A stretch of 64,000 nt of DNA from Opitutia bacterium (GTDB taxonomy: Bacteria; Verrucomicrobiota; Verrucomicrobiia; Opitutales; UBA953). Position numbers and translations under genes: made by a program. A model generated the notes under the pieces. That model did no database searches. It was not told the origin of the DNA and saw nothing but the letters and a program-made list of their open reading frames with translations. Below are positions 57,348-64,000 of this stretch, piece by piece. The stretch covers positions 1-64,000 of the forward strand of contig BGOM01000024.1 of NCBI GenBank assembly GCA_003569245.1, read 5' to 3'. The number at the start of each line of letters is the position of its first letter. The stretch's first letter is position 1.

Positions 57348-57385
57348 GGATCTCCGGCCAGGGCGGCGCGACAGGAGAAGCGGCT

Positions 57386-57411
57386 AGGGCAGCACGCGGT
57401 GCTGCCCCTAC
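57386..57411. repeat. GC-rich hairpin between convergent genes
   Basis: TAGGGCAGCAC pairs with GTGCTGCCCCTA with one bulge and a three-base loop. No T tract follows, so it may be a REP-like element rather than a terminator. Confidence 0.6.
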
Positions 57412-57482
57412 CAGAGGGCCTCGAGCCGTCATCGGCGGCCCCTTGCCCACGTGTCACCTAACCCACCGGCCCCCTTGGGCGC

Positions 57483-58220
57483 TTACTTCAACAGTTCCTT
57501 CACCTTGGCCTCGATGGCGTCGGTCCAGATCTGGTAGCCCTTCTCGTTCGGGTGCAGGAGGTCGGGCATGATGGTCTTGGAGAGCGTGCCGTCGGCCTCG
57601 AGGAACTTGGCGCCGATATCGAGGAAGAAGACTTTCTGGTCGTCGGCGAAGCCCTTCACGATCGCGTTGGTGGCCTCGTTCTGCTTCCGGAACTTGTCGT
57701 CCTTGTTCGCGCCGCGGGGGAAGATCCCGAGGACCAGGATCTTGGCGTCGGGGCACTTCTGCTGAAGCCGGGCGATGATCGCCTTGATCCCGTCGGCGGT
57801 CTGCTGGGCCGTGCACTGGTAGACGGCGCCGCCGATCTCCTTCTGCGGGCGACCCTGGTGGCCGGTGTTGTTCGTGCCGATCATCAGGACGATCGCCTTG
57901 GGCTTGAGACCGTCGAAATTCCCGTGCTCCAGACGCCAGAGGACATGCTCGGTGCGGTCGCCGCTGATGCCGAAGTTGGCGGCCTTAAGCGGCGCCCAGG
58001 TCTTGTCCCAGATCGCCTTGCCCTTGCCGTCCCAGGAGTGGGTGATCGAGTCGCCGAGGAAGACCAACCGGGCCTCGCCCTGCTTCGAGATGGCGTTGAA
58101 GGATTCGTGACGCTTCTCCGTGCCGGGGTGCAGGACCGGCTGGATGGCGTAGTTGGTCTCGGCGGCGAGCGGGAGGAGCGAGGCCGCGAGGGCGAGCACG
58201 GAGGCGAATCGGGTCTTCAT
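57483..58220 (-). CDS. Secreted SGNH/GDSL hydrolase
   Basis: A 245-residue protein with signal peptide MKTRFASVLALAASLLPLAA. SGNH blocks: I LVFLGDSITHSW (Ser), II NFGISGDRT (Gly), III MIGTNNTGH (Asn) and V PDLLHPNEKGY (Asp/His). This is the PAF-acetylhydrolase-like or rhamnogalacturonan-acetylesterase-like type. The ATG at 58220 gives the signal peptide. Probably removes acyl groups from glycans or lipids; substrate unknown. Confidence 0.85.
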   Translation of the reverse strand: MKTRFASVLALAASLLPLAAETNYAIQPVLHPGTEKRHESFNAISKQGEARLVFLGDSITHSWDGKGKAIWDKTWAPLKAANFGISGDRTEHVLWRLEHGNFDGLKPKAIVLMIGTNNTGHQGRPQKEIGGAVYQCTAQQTADGIKAIIARLQQKCPDAKILVLGIFPRGANKDDKFRKQNEATNAIVKGFADDQKVFFLDIGAKFLEADGTLSKTIMPDLLHPNEKGYQIWTDAIEAKVKELLK

Positions 58221-58333
58221 GGGGGTAGCCGCAGGTTGGGCGCCCCTGCGCCGGAGGCAATCCCAACGAAGCCGGCGACCGCACGAGGCTTGGTTTGCCA
58301 CCGTCCACGGGCCCCGCTTACTCGGGGTACCCC

Positions 58334-59494
58334 ATGCTTCGTCCGACGCTCCTCCTCGCCTTGGCGGCCGCCCTCACCGCCTGCCGCACCACGTCCGAGT
58401 CGACGCTCGCCCCGGTCCCCGTGCTCACGGCGGAGCAAGCGGCCGAATACAAGCTCGACCCCAAGTTCTACCGCAAGGCCACGCTGGCGGAAGGCATCCT
58501 GATCGCGACGTCAGGCAAGGTCGCCGATCACACCCACCGCGAGGCCGCCTACCAGTTCAGCCAGGTCATGCGCACCCTGCGACCGGAAGTCGCCGAACGG
58601 ATCCGCGCGCGGAAGGTCCTCTGCGTGATCGTCGCGCATGACGAACTCACCTCCGACGTGCCGCAGTTCGCCTCGGACAAGACGGGCAAGGAACTGGACT
58701 TCTATAACTGGCGCCAGCGGGGTTTCCTGACCCGCGTCGACGGCCGACAGGTCGTGCTCTTCGCCGAGGAGGACGTGATGGAGTACGAGGGCGGCATGCA
58801 GATGGAGAGCATCCTCATCCACGAGTTCGGCCACGTGATCCAGGGCGCCGGCTTCACGCCGGAGATGAACGCCCGCGCCAAGGCCGCGTTCGAGCAATCG
58901 AGGCAGGCCGGCCGCTACCAGGACGGCTACGCGGCCCAGCGTTTCCGGCGCGTCGCGAGCGCCACCCCGGTCAGCCTCCTCGACGCGCTCGTCGCGGCCT
59001 TCCCCGACCAGCCGCGGGCCTTCCTCGCGAAGTGCCTCGACGGCGGCGACATCCTGGTGAACGGCCGGCCCAGCCACGCCCGGGTGACGGTCACCCAGGA
59101 GGACAAGGTGCTGATCGTCTTCGGCGGCCCCAAGGCCTGCTACGCTTCGACCAACCCCGCGGAATACTGGGCCGAGGGCGTGCAGGACTGGTTCGACACC
59201 AACCGGACCATGGACCACGACCACAGCCAGCTGCGCACGCGCGACCAGCTCAAGGCCTACGACCCACCGCTCGCCGCGCTCTGCGCCGAAGTCATGGGCG
59301 ACACCCCCTGGCGGTTCGTCTCGCCGCGGCAGCGGGCCGGCCAAGGGCATCTCGTCGGCTACGACCCGACCACGGCTCCCAAGGTGAAGAAGTTGCCGCA
59401 CATCGACGCCGCCGCCCAAGACTACTACGACCAGTACTGGAAGGACTACTGGCAGCGCCTCCACGCCAAGCACGACAGCCCGGCAGCCAAGTGA
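58334..59494 (+). CDS. Lipoprotein metallopeptidase-like protein
   Basis: A 386-residue protein with signal MLRPTLLLALAAALTAC (lipobox LTAC, Cys17). A zinc-protease motif HEFGH is seen in SILIHEFGHVIQGAGF, near residue 170. A possible third ligand lies in the NPAEYWAEGVQDWF region, whose WAEG with an acidic residue recalls gluzincin-like proteins. Surrounding AEEDVMEYEGGMQMES and CYASTNPAEYWAEGVQDWFDTNRTMDHDHSQ are conserved in style. Probably outer-membrane or periplasmic. Substrate unknown. Confidence 0.68.
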   Translation: MLRPTLLLALAAALTACRTTSESTLAPVPVLTAEQAAEYKLDPKFYRKATLAEGILIATSGKVADHTHREAAYQFSQVMRTLRPEVAERIRARKVLCVIVAHDELTSDVPQFASDKTGKELDFYNWRQRGFLTRVDGRQVVLFAEEDVMEYEGGMQMESILIHEFGHVIQGAGFTPEMNARAKAAFEQSRQAGRYQDGYAAQRFRRVASATPVSLLDALVAAFPDQPRAFLAKCLDGGDILVNGRPSHARVTVTQEDKVLIVFGGPKACYASTNPAEYWAEGVQDWFDTNRTMDHDHSQLRTRDQLKAYDPPLAALCAEVMGDTPWRFVSPRQRAGQGHLVGYDPTTAPKVKKLPHIDAAAQDYYDQYWKDYWQRLHAKHDSPAAK

Positions 59495-59497
59495 ACA

Positions 59498-59525
59498 AAA
59501 AGGCCGCCCGGGTGGGCGGCCTTTT
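59498..59525. terminator. Bidirectional intrinsic terminator
   Basis: AAAAGGCCGCCC and its complement GGGCGGCCTTTT form a perfect stem between convergent genes. Confidence 0.9.
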
Positions 59526-59548
59526 GATGCGGTCAACCGGACCTCGGC

Positions 59549-59848
59549 TTATTCGAAGTCGTAGATCTTCACCGAATCCCAGTAGGCCTTGCAGTCGGCG
59601 ATGAAGGCCTGGTGGATCGGGTCGACCTGGTAGGCGTCATGGTCGGCGTGGTTCTTGAAGACGAAGAACTCGGCGAAGTCGTAGGAGGTGTCGATGATCG
59701 GACGGACGGCGTGCTTGCTCGGGACGCCGACGTAGCCGCTGTGGATGCTCTTGATGGCGAGGAGGCCGCGGAGCTTGGTCTCGAACTCCGCGCGCTGGGC
59801 GGCGGTGATATCTTTTTTCAGGTAGAAGAAGACGACGTGGTGGAACAT
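59549..59848 (-). CDS. Dabb-family (stress-responsive alpha/beta barrel) protein
   Basis: A 99-residue protein: MFHHVVFFYLKKDITAAQRAEFETKLRGLLAI, then YDFAEFFVFKNHADHDAYQVDPIHQAFIADC, the standard Dabb pattern. Dabb proteins form dimeric barrels; no single function is known. The leader on the minus strand is short. It is separated by 45 bases from the SGNH gene upstream. Confidence 0.88.
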   Translation of the reverse strand: MFHHVVFFYLKKDITAAQRAEFETKLRGLLAIKSIHSGYVGVPSKHAVRPIIDTSYDFAEFFVFKNHADHDAYQVDPIHQAFIADCKAYWDSVKIYDFE

Positions 59849-59893
59849 GGGAAGGCGAGGTTTGCGGAAGCGACCGGGGAAGGAAACAGCAAA

Positions 59894-60595
59894 TTACTTC
59901 CGGAAGAGCTCCAGCAGGGCGGCCGTCACGAGGGCGTGCCCGGCGGCGTTGGGGTGGTTGACCTGCGACATGAGGTCCTTGAGGGGCGTGCCGGCCGCGA
60001 CCTTGGACTTAAAGAGCGCGAGGCTGTCCACCAACAGGACGCCGTGCTCCTTGGCCAGGGCGCGGACCTGCTCGGCGTGCAGGTTCAGCGGGTCCTTGGG
60101 GTCGTCGAGCTTGGCCGACTGGTCGGGCGTCGGGGTCAGCAGGATCACCTGGATGCCGGCGGCCTTGGCGGCGACGATCATGGCCGACCAGTTCGCCCTG
60201 GCCTTCTCGAGCCCGAGCCGGCGGTCGTTGAGGGAGTAGTCGATCGTCACGACGGCCGGCCGCAGCGCGAGGACGTCGCGCTCGAAACGGGCGGCCCCGC
60301 GGTCGGAGGCCTCGCCGCCGATGGCGGTGACGATGACATTCAGCACGGCGTGCGGGAAGCGGGCGCGCAGGCCGGCCTGCAGCCCGGCGGGGTAAGCCTC
60401 GTTCGCGTGCACGGCCGGGGTCACGAAGTAGCCGGCGGGGACGCTGTGACCGTGGCAGACCAGATGGACCGTGCGGTTGCGCGGCCACTTGAGCTCGAGG
60501 GCCTGCACGACGGGCGCGAGCGCGGACGCCGGCGCGGGGTCGGCGGCCGCGAGGGGCAGGACAGCGAGCAGCAGGAGGGGTAGCCAGGGGCGCAT
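59894..60595 (-). CDS. Secreted SGNH-like hydrolase with GHS in place of GDS
   Basis: A 233-residue protein with signal peptide MRPWLPLLLLAVLPLAAA. Block I reads LVCHGHSVPAGY, so the Asp of GDS is His, while the Ser remains. Blocks IV-V are present: TIDYSLNDRR (Asn) and SQVNHPNAAGHALV (His). A Gly region TAIGGEASDRG matches block II. It is related to GDSL-like esterases but with an altered first block. Substrate unknown. Confidence 0.75.
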   Translation of the reverse strand: MRPWLPLLLLAVLPLAAADPAPASALAPVVQALELKWPRNRTVHLVCHGHSVPAGYFVTPAVHANEAYPAGLQAGLRARFPHAVLNVIVTAIGGEASDRGAARFERDVLALRPAVVTIDYSLNDRRLGLEKARANWSAMIVAAKAAGIQVILLTPTPDQSAKLDDPKDPLNLHAEQVRALAKEHGVLLVDSLALFKSKVAAGTPLKDLMSQVNHPNAAGHALVTAALLELFRK

Positions 60596-60685
60596 GGGTC
60601 CTTTCTACGCGGCGGGCCCGGGCTGGGAAGCGCAAAGGGTTTCGCCTTCCCCCGCCCCGCCCCTGCCCTCATAAAAATCTTAAGG

Positions 60686-62182
60686 ATGGCCCACCTCCTC
60701 GGCATCGACCTCGGCACCACGACCACGATCGTGGCCCGGATCGGCGCCGACGGCGCCCCCGAGCTGGTGCGCGACTGGGAGGGCGAGCCCATCACGCCGA
60801 CGGCGGTCGCGTTCGAGACCGCGAACCACGTGGTGGTCGGCCGCGAGGCCCGCGCGATGGCGGAGGATGGCGAGCACGTCTTCCTCGAGTTCAAGCGCGA
60901 CCTCGGCACGGGCGTCTCGCACCCGGTCTTCGGCCGGCGCGTGACCCCGCTCGACCTGTCCGCGCTGATGCTCCGCAAGGTGCGCGAGCACGCCGAGGCC
61001 GCCCACGGACCGGTGGACCTCGCGGTGATCACGATCCCGGCCAACTTCACCAACGCGGCCCGCGAGGCCACGCTGGAGGCCGCCCGCCGCGCCGGTTTCG
61101 GCGCGGTGCACATGATCAACGAGCCGACGGCGGCGGCCCTCGCCTACGCGCGCGGCCAACGGCAGCCGCTCGCCGGACTCTACGCGGTGTTCGACTTCGG
61201 CGGCGGCACGTTCGACGTCTCGCTGGTGCGCGCGCAGGGGCTGGCGGTGGAGGTCGTCTTCACCGAGGGCGTGCAGCGCCTGGGGGGCAAGGATTTCGAC
61301 GCGAAGCTGACGGAGCTCGTCGCGGCGAAGTTCCGCGCCGCGACGGGCGACGAGCTGCGGCCGGGCGACTGCGAATTCGGCAAGGCCGACGCCGAGGGGC
61401 TCAAGCACCGGCTGTCCGCCCGCGAGTCGGTGCGCCTGCCGCTGCGCTCCGCGCGCCACGGGCGCGTGGCCGTGACGGTGACGCGGGCGGAGTTCGAGGC
61501 GGCCATCGCGGGACTGGTGGCCCAGGCGGAGATGGCCTGCGAGGGCGTGCTGCTGCGCGCCGGCCTCGACCGCGCCCAGCTAGCCGGGGTCTTCCTCGCG
61601 GGCGGGACGTGCCGCGTGCCGGCGGTCCGCGCCGCGGTGGCCCGGGTCTTCGGCCGCGAGCCGCTGCTGCGCGACCCCGACACCGCGGTGGCCCTCGGCG
61701 CGGCGCTCTACGCGGCGCACAAGGCGGACCCGGCCAAGCTCTCGCCGGGCCAGCGCCGCCAGGCGGCGGCCATCGCCTTCCAGGACATCGCCCCGCACTA
61801 CTACGGCACGCTTTCCGTCGACGATGACGGTCTGCTCGAGAACAGCATCATCATCGCCAAGGGCGAGAAGCTGCCGGTCTCCCGGACGCGCACGTACTAC
61901 ACGGTCGAGGACGACCAGCGCGTGCTGACCTGCGAGGTCACGCAATCGGCCATCCCCGAGTCCGACCCGACGCTCGTGCTGCGGATCGCCGAGGTGGAGA
62001 TGCCGTTGCCGCCCGGCCGGCCCGCGGACCAACCGATCGAGGTGACCTTCGCCTACGACCTCAACGGCATCATGCGGGCGGAGTTCCGCGACCTCGGGAC
62101 GGGCAAGCCGCTGGTCATCGAGCTGCGCGACAACGGCGCCGGGCGCGGCTCGCTCAACGTGGCGAAGGTCGACCTGGGCTGA
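60686..62182 (+). CDS. Hsp70-family chaperone-like protein without the full lid
   Basis: A 498-residue protein: GIDLGTTTTIVARIG (phosphate loop 1), VITIPANFTNAAREATLEAARRAGF, INEPTAAALAYA and DFGGGTFDVSLV (phosphate 2), and LAGGTCRVPAVRAAV (adenosine). The ATPase domain is complete (about residues 1-370). A short beta substrate-binding region follows, but the C-terminal helical lid of DnaK (about 640 residues) is missing. Such short Hsp70-like proteins are widespread. It is followed after three bases by the membrane protein at 62186. It is not the main dnaK. Confidence 0.88.
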   Translation: MAHLLGIDLGTTTTIVARIGADGAPELVRDWEGEPITPTAVAFETANHVVVGREARAMAEDGEHVFLEFKRDLGTGVSHPVFGRRVTPLDLSALMLRKVREHAEAAHGPVDLAVITIPANFTNAAREATLEAARRAGFGAVHMINEPTAAALAYARGQRQPLAGLYAVFDFGGGTFDVSLVRAQGLAVEVVFTEGVQRLGGKDFDAKLTELVAAKFRAATGDELRPGDCEFGKADAEGLKHRLSARESVRLPLRSARHGRVAVTVTRAEFEAAIAGLVAQAEMACEGVLLRAGLDRAQLAGVFLAGGTCRVPAVRAAVARVFGREPLLRDPDTAVALGAALYAAHKADPAKLSPGQRRQAAAIAFQDIAPHYYGTLSVDDDGLLENSIIIAKGEKLPVSRTRTYYTVEDDQRVLTCEVTQSAIPESDPTLVLRIAEVEMPLPPGRPADQPIEVTFAYDLNGIMRAEFRDLGTGKPLVIELRDNGAGRGSLNVAKVDLG

Positions 62183-62185
62183 GCG

Positions 62186-62830
62186 ATGCGCACCTGGCTG
62201 CTCCCGCTCGCGCTGGCCGGCGTCCTCGTCCTGGCGCTGGCGGCCTGGGTGGCCTTCCGCCCACGTGCGGAAGGCGCCCGGCGCACCCGGCGGCGATCGA
62301 CGGGTCTGACCGCGGCCCCGGCCGGCGCGAGCGATGCCGACCGCGTGGCCTGGGTGCTGGGCAAGCTGACCGGCACGCCGCCCCGCCGGATCCCGCGCGA
62401 TGGCGTGCTGCGCGACGTGCTGGGCCGCGTCTCGGCGGAGGATTTCCTGGCGGCGGCCGGGCGGGAGTTCCGGACGGAGCTGACGCTCGCGGAGGATCGC
62501 CTCGGCATGACCGTCGCGCAGTTCGCGGCCTACGCCGCCCACGTGCGCCGCGGCCGGCGGAAACCCAGGACCGGCGGGCGCAAGCGTTCCCCGCGCACGA
62601 CCGGCGACGTGCTCGACCGGCTGGAGGCGCCGCTGCTGGCGCTGGCGAGCGAGCTGGGCCTGCGCCGCGACTGGGACCTCGAGCAGGCGCGCCGGCACGT
62701 GACCAAGGAATACCTCCGCTGGAACGCGCGGATCCATCTGGCCGCGCGCGAGGAGGAACGCGCGTCCGTGCAGGCCCGCCTCGAGGCGATCGGCCGTCTC
62801 CGCGAGGCGTTGGCCCCGGCCCGACGCTGA
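62186..62830 (+). CDS. Membrane protein with acyl-carrier-protein-like domain, partner of Hsp70-like protein
   Basis: A 214-residue protein. Residues 4-24 form a transmembrane helix. Residues about 50-120 resemble an ACP fold: DADRVAWVLGKLTG, then RDGVLRDVLGRVSAEDFLAAAGREF and TELTLAEDRLGMTVAQFAAYA, with Ser83 at the place of the DSL serine. The DSL motif itself is not kept, so phosphopantetheine attachment is uncertain. A basic linker (about 121-138) leads to a helical C-terminus with EYLRWNARIHLAAREEER and EAIGRLREAL, similar in style to co-chaperone tails. No HPD J-domain motif is seen. The coupling with the Hsp70-like gene suggests a joint function. Confidence 0.6.
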   Translation: MRTWLLPLALAGVLVLALAAWVAFRPRAEGARRTRRRSTGLTAAPAGASDADRVAWVLGKLTGTPPRRIPRDGVLRDVLGRVSAEDFLAAAGREFRTELTLAEDRLGMTVAQFAAYAAHVRRGRRKPRTGGRKRSPRTTGDVLDRLEAPLLALASELGLRRDWDLEQARRHVTKEYLRWNARIHLAAREEERASVQARLEAIGRLREALAPARR

Positions 62831-62878
62831 AGCGTCCTTGCCTCCGGACCGACGAGCCCCACGCTCACGGCCCTCCGC

Positions 62879-63553
62879 ATGCAGGCCCTCGTTCCGCTCT
62901 TCCCCGAAGTCACCCCCGCCCAGTGGGACCAGCTCACGGCCATGGCCGCGCTGCACCGCGAGTGGAACGAAAAGATCAACCTGGTCTCGCGCAAGGACAT
63001 CGAGCACCTCGAACGCCACCACTACGCTCCCTGCGTCGCGGCGGTGAAGTTCCTCAAGCTCATGGACGGCTGCCGCGTCATGGACGTCGGCACCGGCGGC
63101 GGCTTCCCCGGGCTGATCCTCGCCGTCCTCTACCCCAAGGCCCGCTTCACGCTGGTCGACTCCGTGGGCAAGAAGATCACCGTCGTCGAGGACATCGCCG
63201 CGCGCCTCGGGCTCAAAAACGTGGACGTGAAGAACGCCCGCGCCGAGACGATGAACCACGAGCATGACTTCGTGACCGGCCGGGCCGTGGCGGACCTCCG
63301 GACGTTCGTCCACAACACCCGTCAGCTCCTCTGCAAGGGCCAGAAGCATTCCCTGCCCAACGGCATCCTCTACTGGCAGGGCGGCGACCCCGCCGAGGAG
63401 GCCGCCAAGTCCCACCTGAACCCCGTGTTCAGCTTCGAACTGCGGCCCCTGCTCTGGAACGACGAGAAATTCGAAGGCAAGCGGATCGTGCTCTACCGCA
63501 CCCAGGACCTGCTCCGGTGCAAGAAGCCCGACGCACCCGGTATGACGAACTAG
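62879..63553 (+). CDS. rsmG: 16S rRNA (guanine(527)-N7)-methyltransferase RsmG
   Basis: A 224-residue SAM methyltransferase. Signatures are WNEKINLVSRKDIEHLERHHYAP, VMDVGTGGGFPGLILAVLYP (motif I), LVDSVGKKITVVEDIAARLGL and GRAVADLRTFV. It methylates G527 in the 530 loop. The ATG at 62879 gives the canonical N-terminus. metH follows after 49 bases. Confidence 0.94.
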   Translation: MQALVPLFPEVTPAQWDQLTAMAALHREWNEKINLVSRKDIEHLERHHYAPCVAAVKFLKLMDGCRVMDVGTGGGFPGLILAVLYPKARFTLVDSVGKKITVVEDIAARLGLKNVDVKNARAETMNHEHDFVTGRAVADLRTFVHNTRQLLCKGQKHSLPNGILYWQGGDPAEEAAKSHLNPVFSFELRPLLWNDEKFEGKRIVLYRTQDLLRCKKPDAPGMTN

Positions 63554-63602
63554 GCCCGCCCCGTGCCTTGACCCTTGGGCGGCAACCCCCACGTTAGGGG
63601 CG

Positions 63603-64000
63603 ATGTCCAGCCAGCGGCTACCGTTGAACCCGGCCGGGGAGCGCCTCGAGGCCCTCCTCCGCCAGCGTATCGTCTACCTCGACGGCGCGATGGGCACCAT
63701 GATCCAGCAGCTCAAGCTGCAGGAGCAGGACTACCGCGGCGATCGCTTCAAGGACCACCCCGGCCAGCTGAAGGGCAACAACGACCTGCTTGTCATCACG
63801 AAGCCGGCCGTCGTCCGCGACATCCACCGCGCCTACCTCGACGCCGGCGCCGACATCCTCGAGACCAACACCTTCAACGGCACGTCCATCGCGATGGAGG
63901 ACTACGCGATGACCCACCTCGTCCGCGAGCTGAACACCGAAGCGGTCAAGGTCGCCCGCCAGGCCGTCGACGCCTTCAAGGCCGCGAACCCGGGCAAGGA
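63603..64000 (+). CDS. metH: Cobalamin-dependent methionine synthase, N-terminal part
   Basis: The visible 132 residues start MSSQRLPLNPAGERLEALLRQRI and then match the homocysteine-binding domain: VYLDGAMGTMIQQLKLQEQDYRGDRF, KGNNDLLVITKPAVVRDIHRAYLDAGADILETNTFNGTSIAMEDY. This is the MetH N-terminal barrel (about 1200 residues in all). The gene runs past the window end. The 49-base leader is too short for a cobalamin riboswitch. Confidence 0.93.
   Translation, partial: MSSQRLPLNPAGERLEALLRQRIVYLDGAMGTMIQQLKLQEQDYRGDRFKDHPGQLKGNNDLLVITKPAVVRDIHRAYLDAGADILETNTFNGTSIAMEDYAMTHLVRELNTEAVKVARQAVDAFKAANPGK

Noticed and set aside
62186-62830. Partner of the Hsp70-like protein as a J-domain protein
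   Set aside because: No HPD motif is found; only the C-terminal tail resembles co-chaperones.
63554-63602. Cobalamin or SAM riboswitch before metH
   Set aside because: The gap is only 49 bases and shows no riboswitch core.

Overview
The window is about 64 kb of very GC-rich bacterial chromosome, densely packed with genes. The gene set suggests a Verrucomicrobiota bacterium, tentatively Opitutae-like: an Acs/AcuC-type deacetylase pair, adjacent RNase HIII and HII genes, a DksA-like protein without zinc cysteines, GldA/F/G-type ABC genes, class I fumarase, several secreted SGNH and carbohydrate-related proteins, and start codons that mostly lack a Shine-Dalgarno sequence. This placement is inference; no 16S rRNA gene is present.

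Layout. 1-2.1 kb: the end of an unidentified gene and two secreted alpha/beta hydrolases, the first broken. 2.1-3.8 kb: trmD-rplS and rpsP. 3.8-6.6 kb (minus): an oligopeptide ABC permease pair with small proteins. 6.7-7.2 kb: tRNA-Tyr and rpsT. 7.2-13.1 kb: a pseudouridine-synthase-like protein facing the minus-strand run ileS-DksA-like-lspA-flavin reductase. 13.3-16.9 kb: unknown membrane and coiled-coil proteins and trpS. 17-22.5 kb: an MscS channel followed by a GldA/F/G-like ABC exporter operon. 22.6-27.2 kb: a lone nuoA, fumarase, ygfZ, pgpA, pgsA. 27.2-35.6 kb: coaD, tig, clpP, clpX, hisA, hisD and a probable hisN. 35.7-47.7 kb: secreted carbohydrate-type proteins, an acetyl-CoA synthetase divergent from an AcuC-like deacetylase, and polyphosphate:AMP phosphotransferase. 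47.6-50.5 kb: mutY, rnhC, rnhB. 50.6-56.3 kb: a biotin operon bioA-B-D-F-(BioG/H-like)-C on the minus strand, preceded by a convincing BirA-type operator. 56.6-60.6 kb: a GH128-like protein, two SGNH hydrolases, a lipoprotein metallopeptidase and a Dabb protein. 60.7-62.8 kb: an Hsp70-family protein paired with a membrane protein carrying an acyl-carrier-protein-like domain. 62.9 kb to the end: rsmG and the start of metH.

Five genes (a hydrolase, a DUF5684-type membrane protein, fumarase, bioA, GH128) can each be repaired by adding back single bases, mostly in short G or C runs. Because fumarase and BioA are otherwise intact, base-calling or assembly error is the likeliest cause. The most interesting non-coding material is a 7-nt tandem repeat family and a 17-nt dispersed repeat, both concentrated around the biotin operon.
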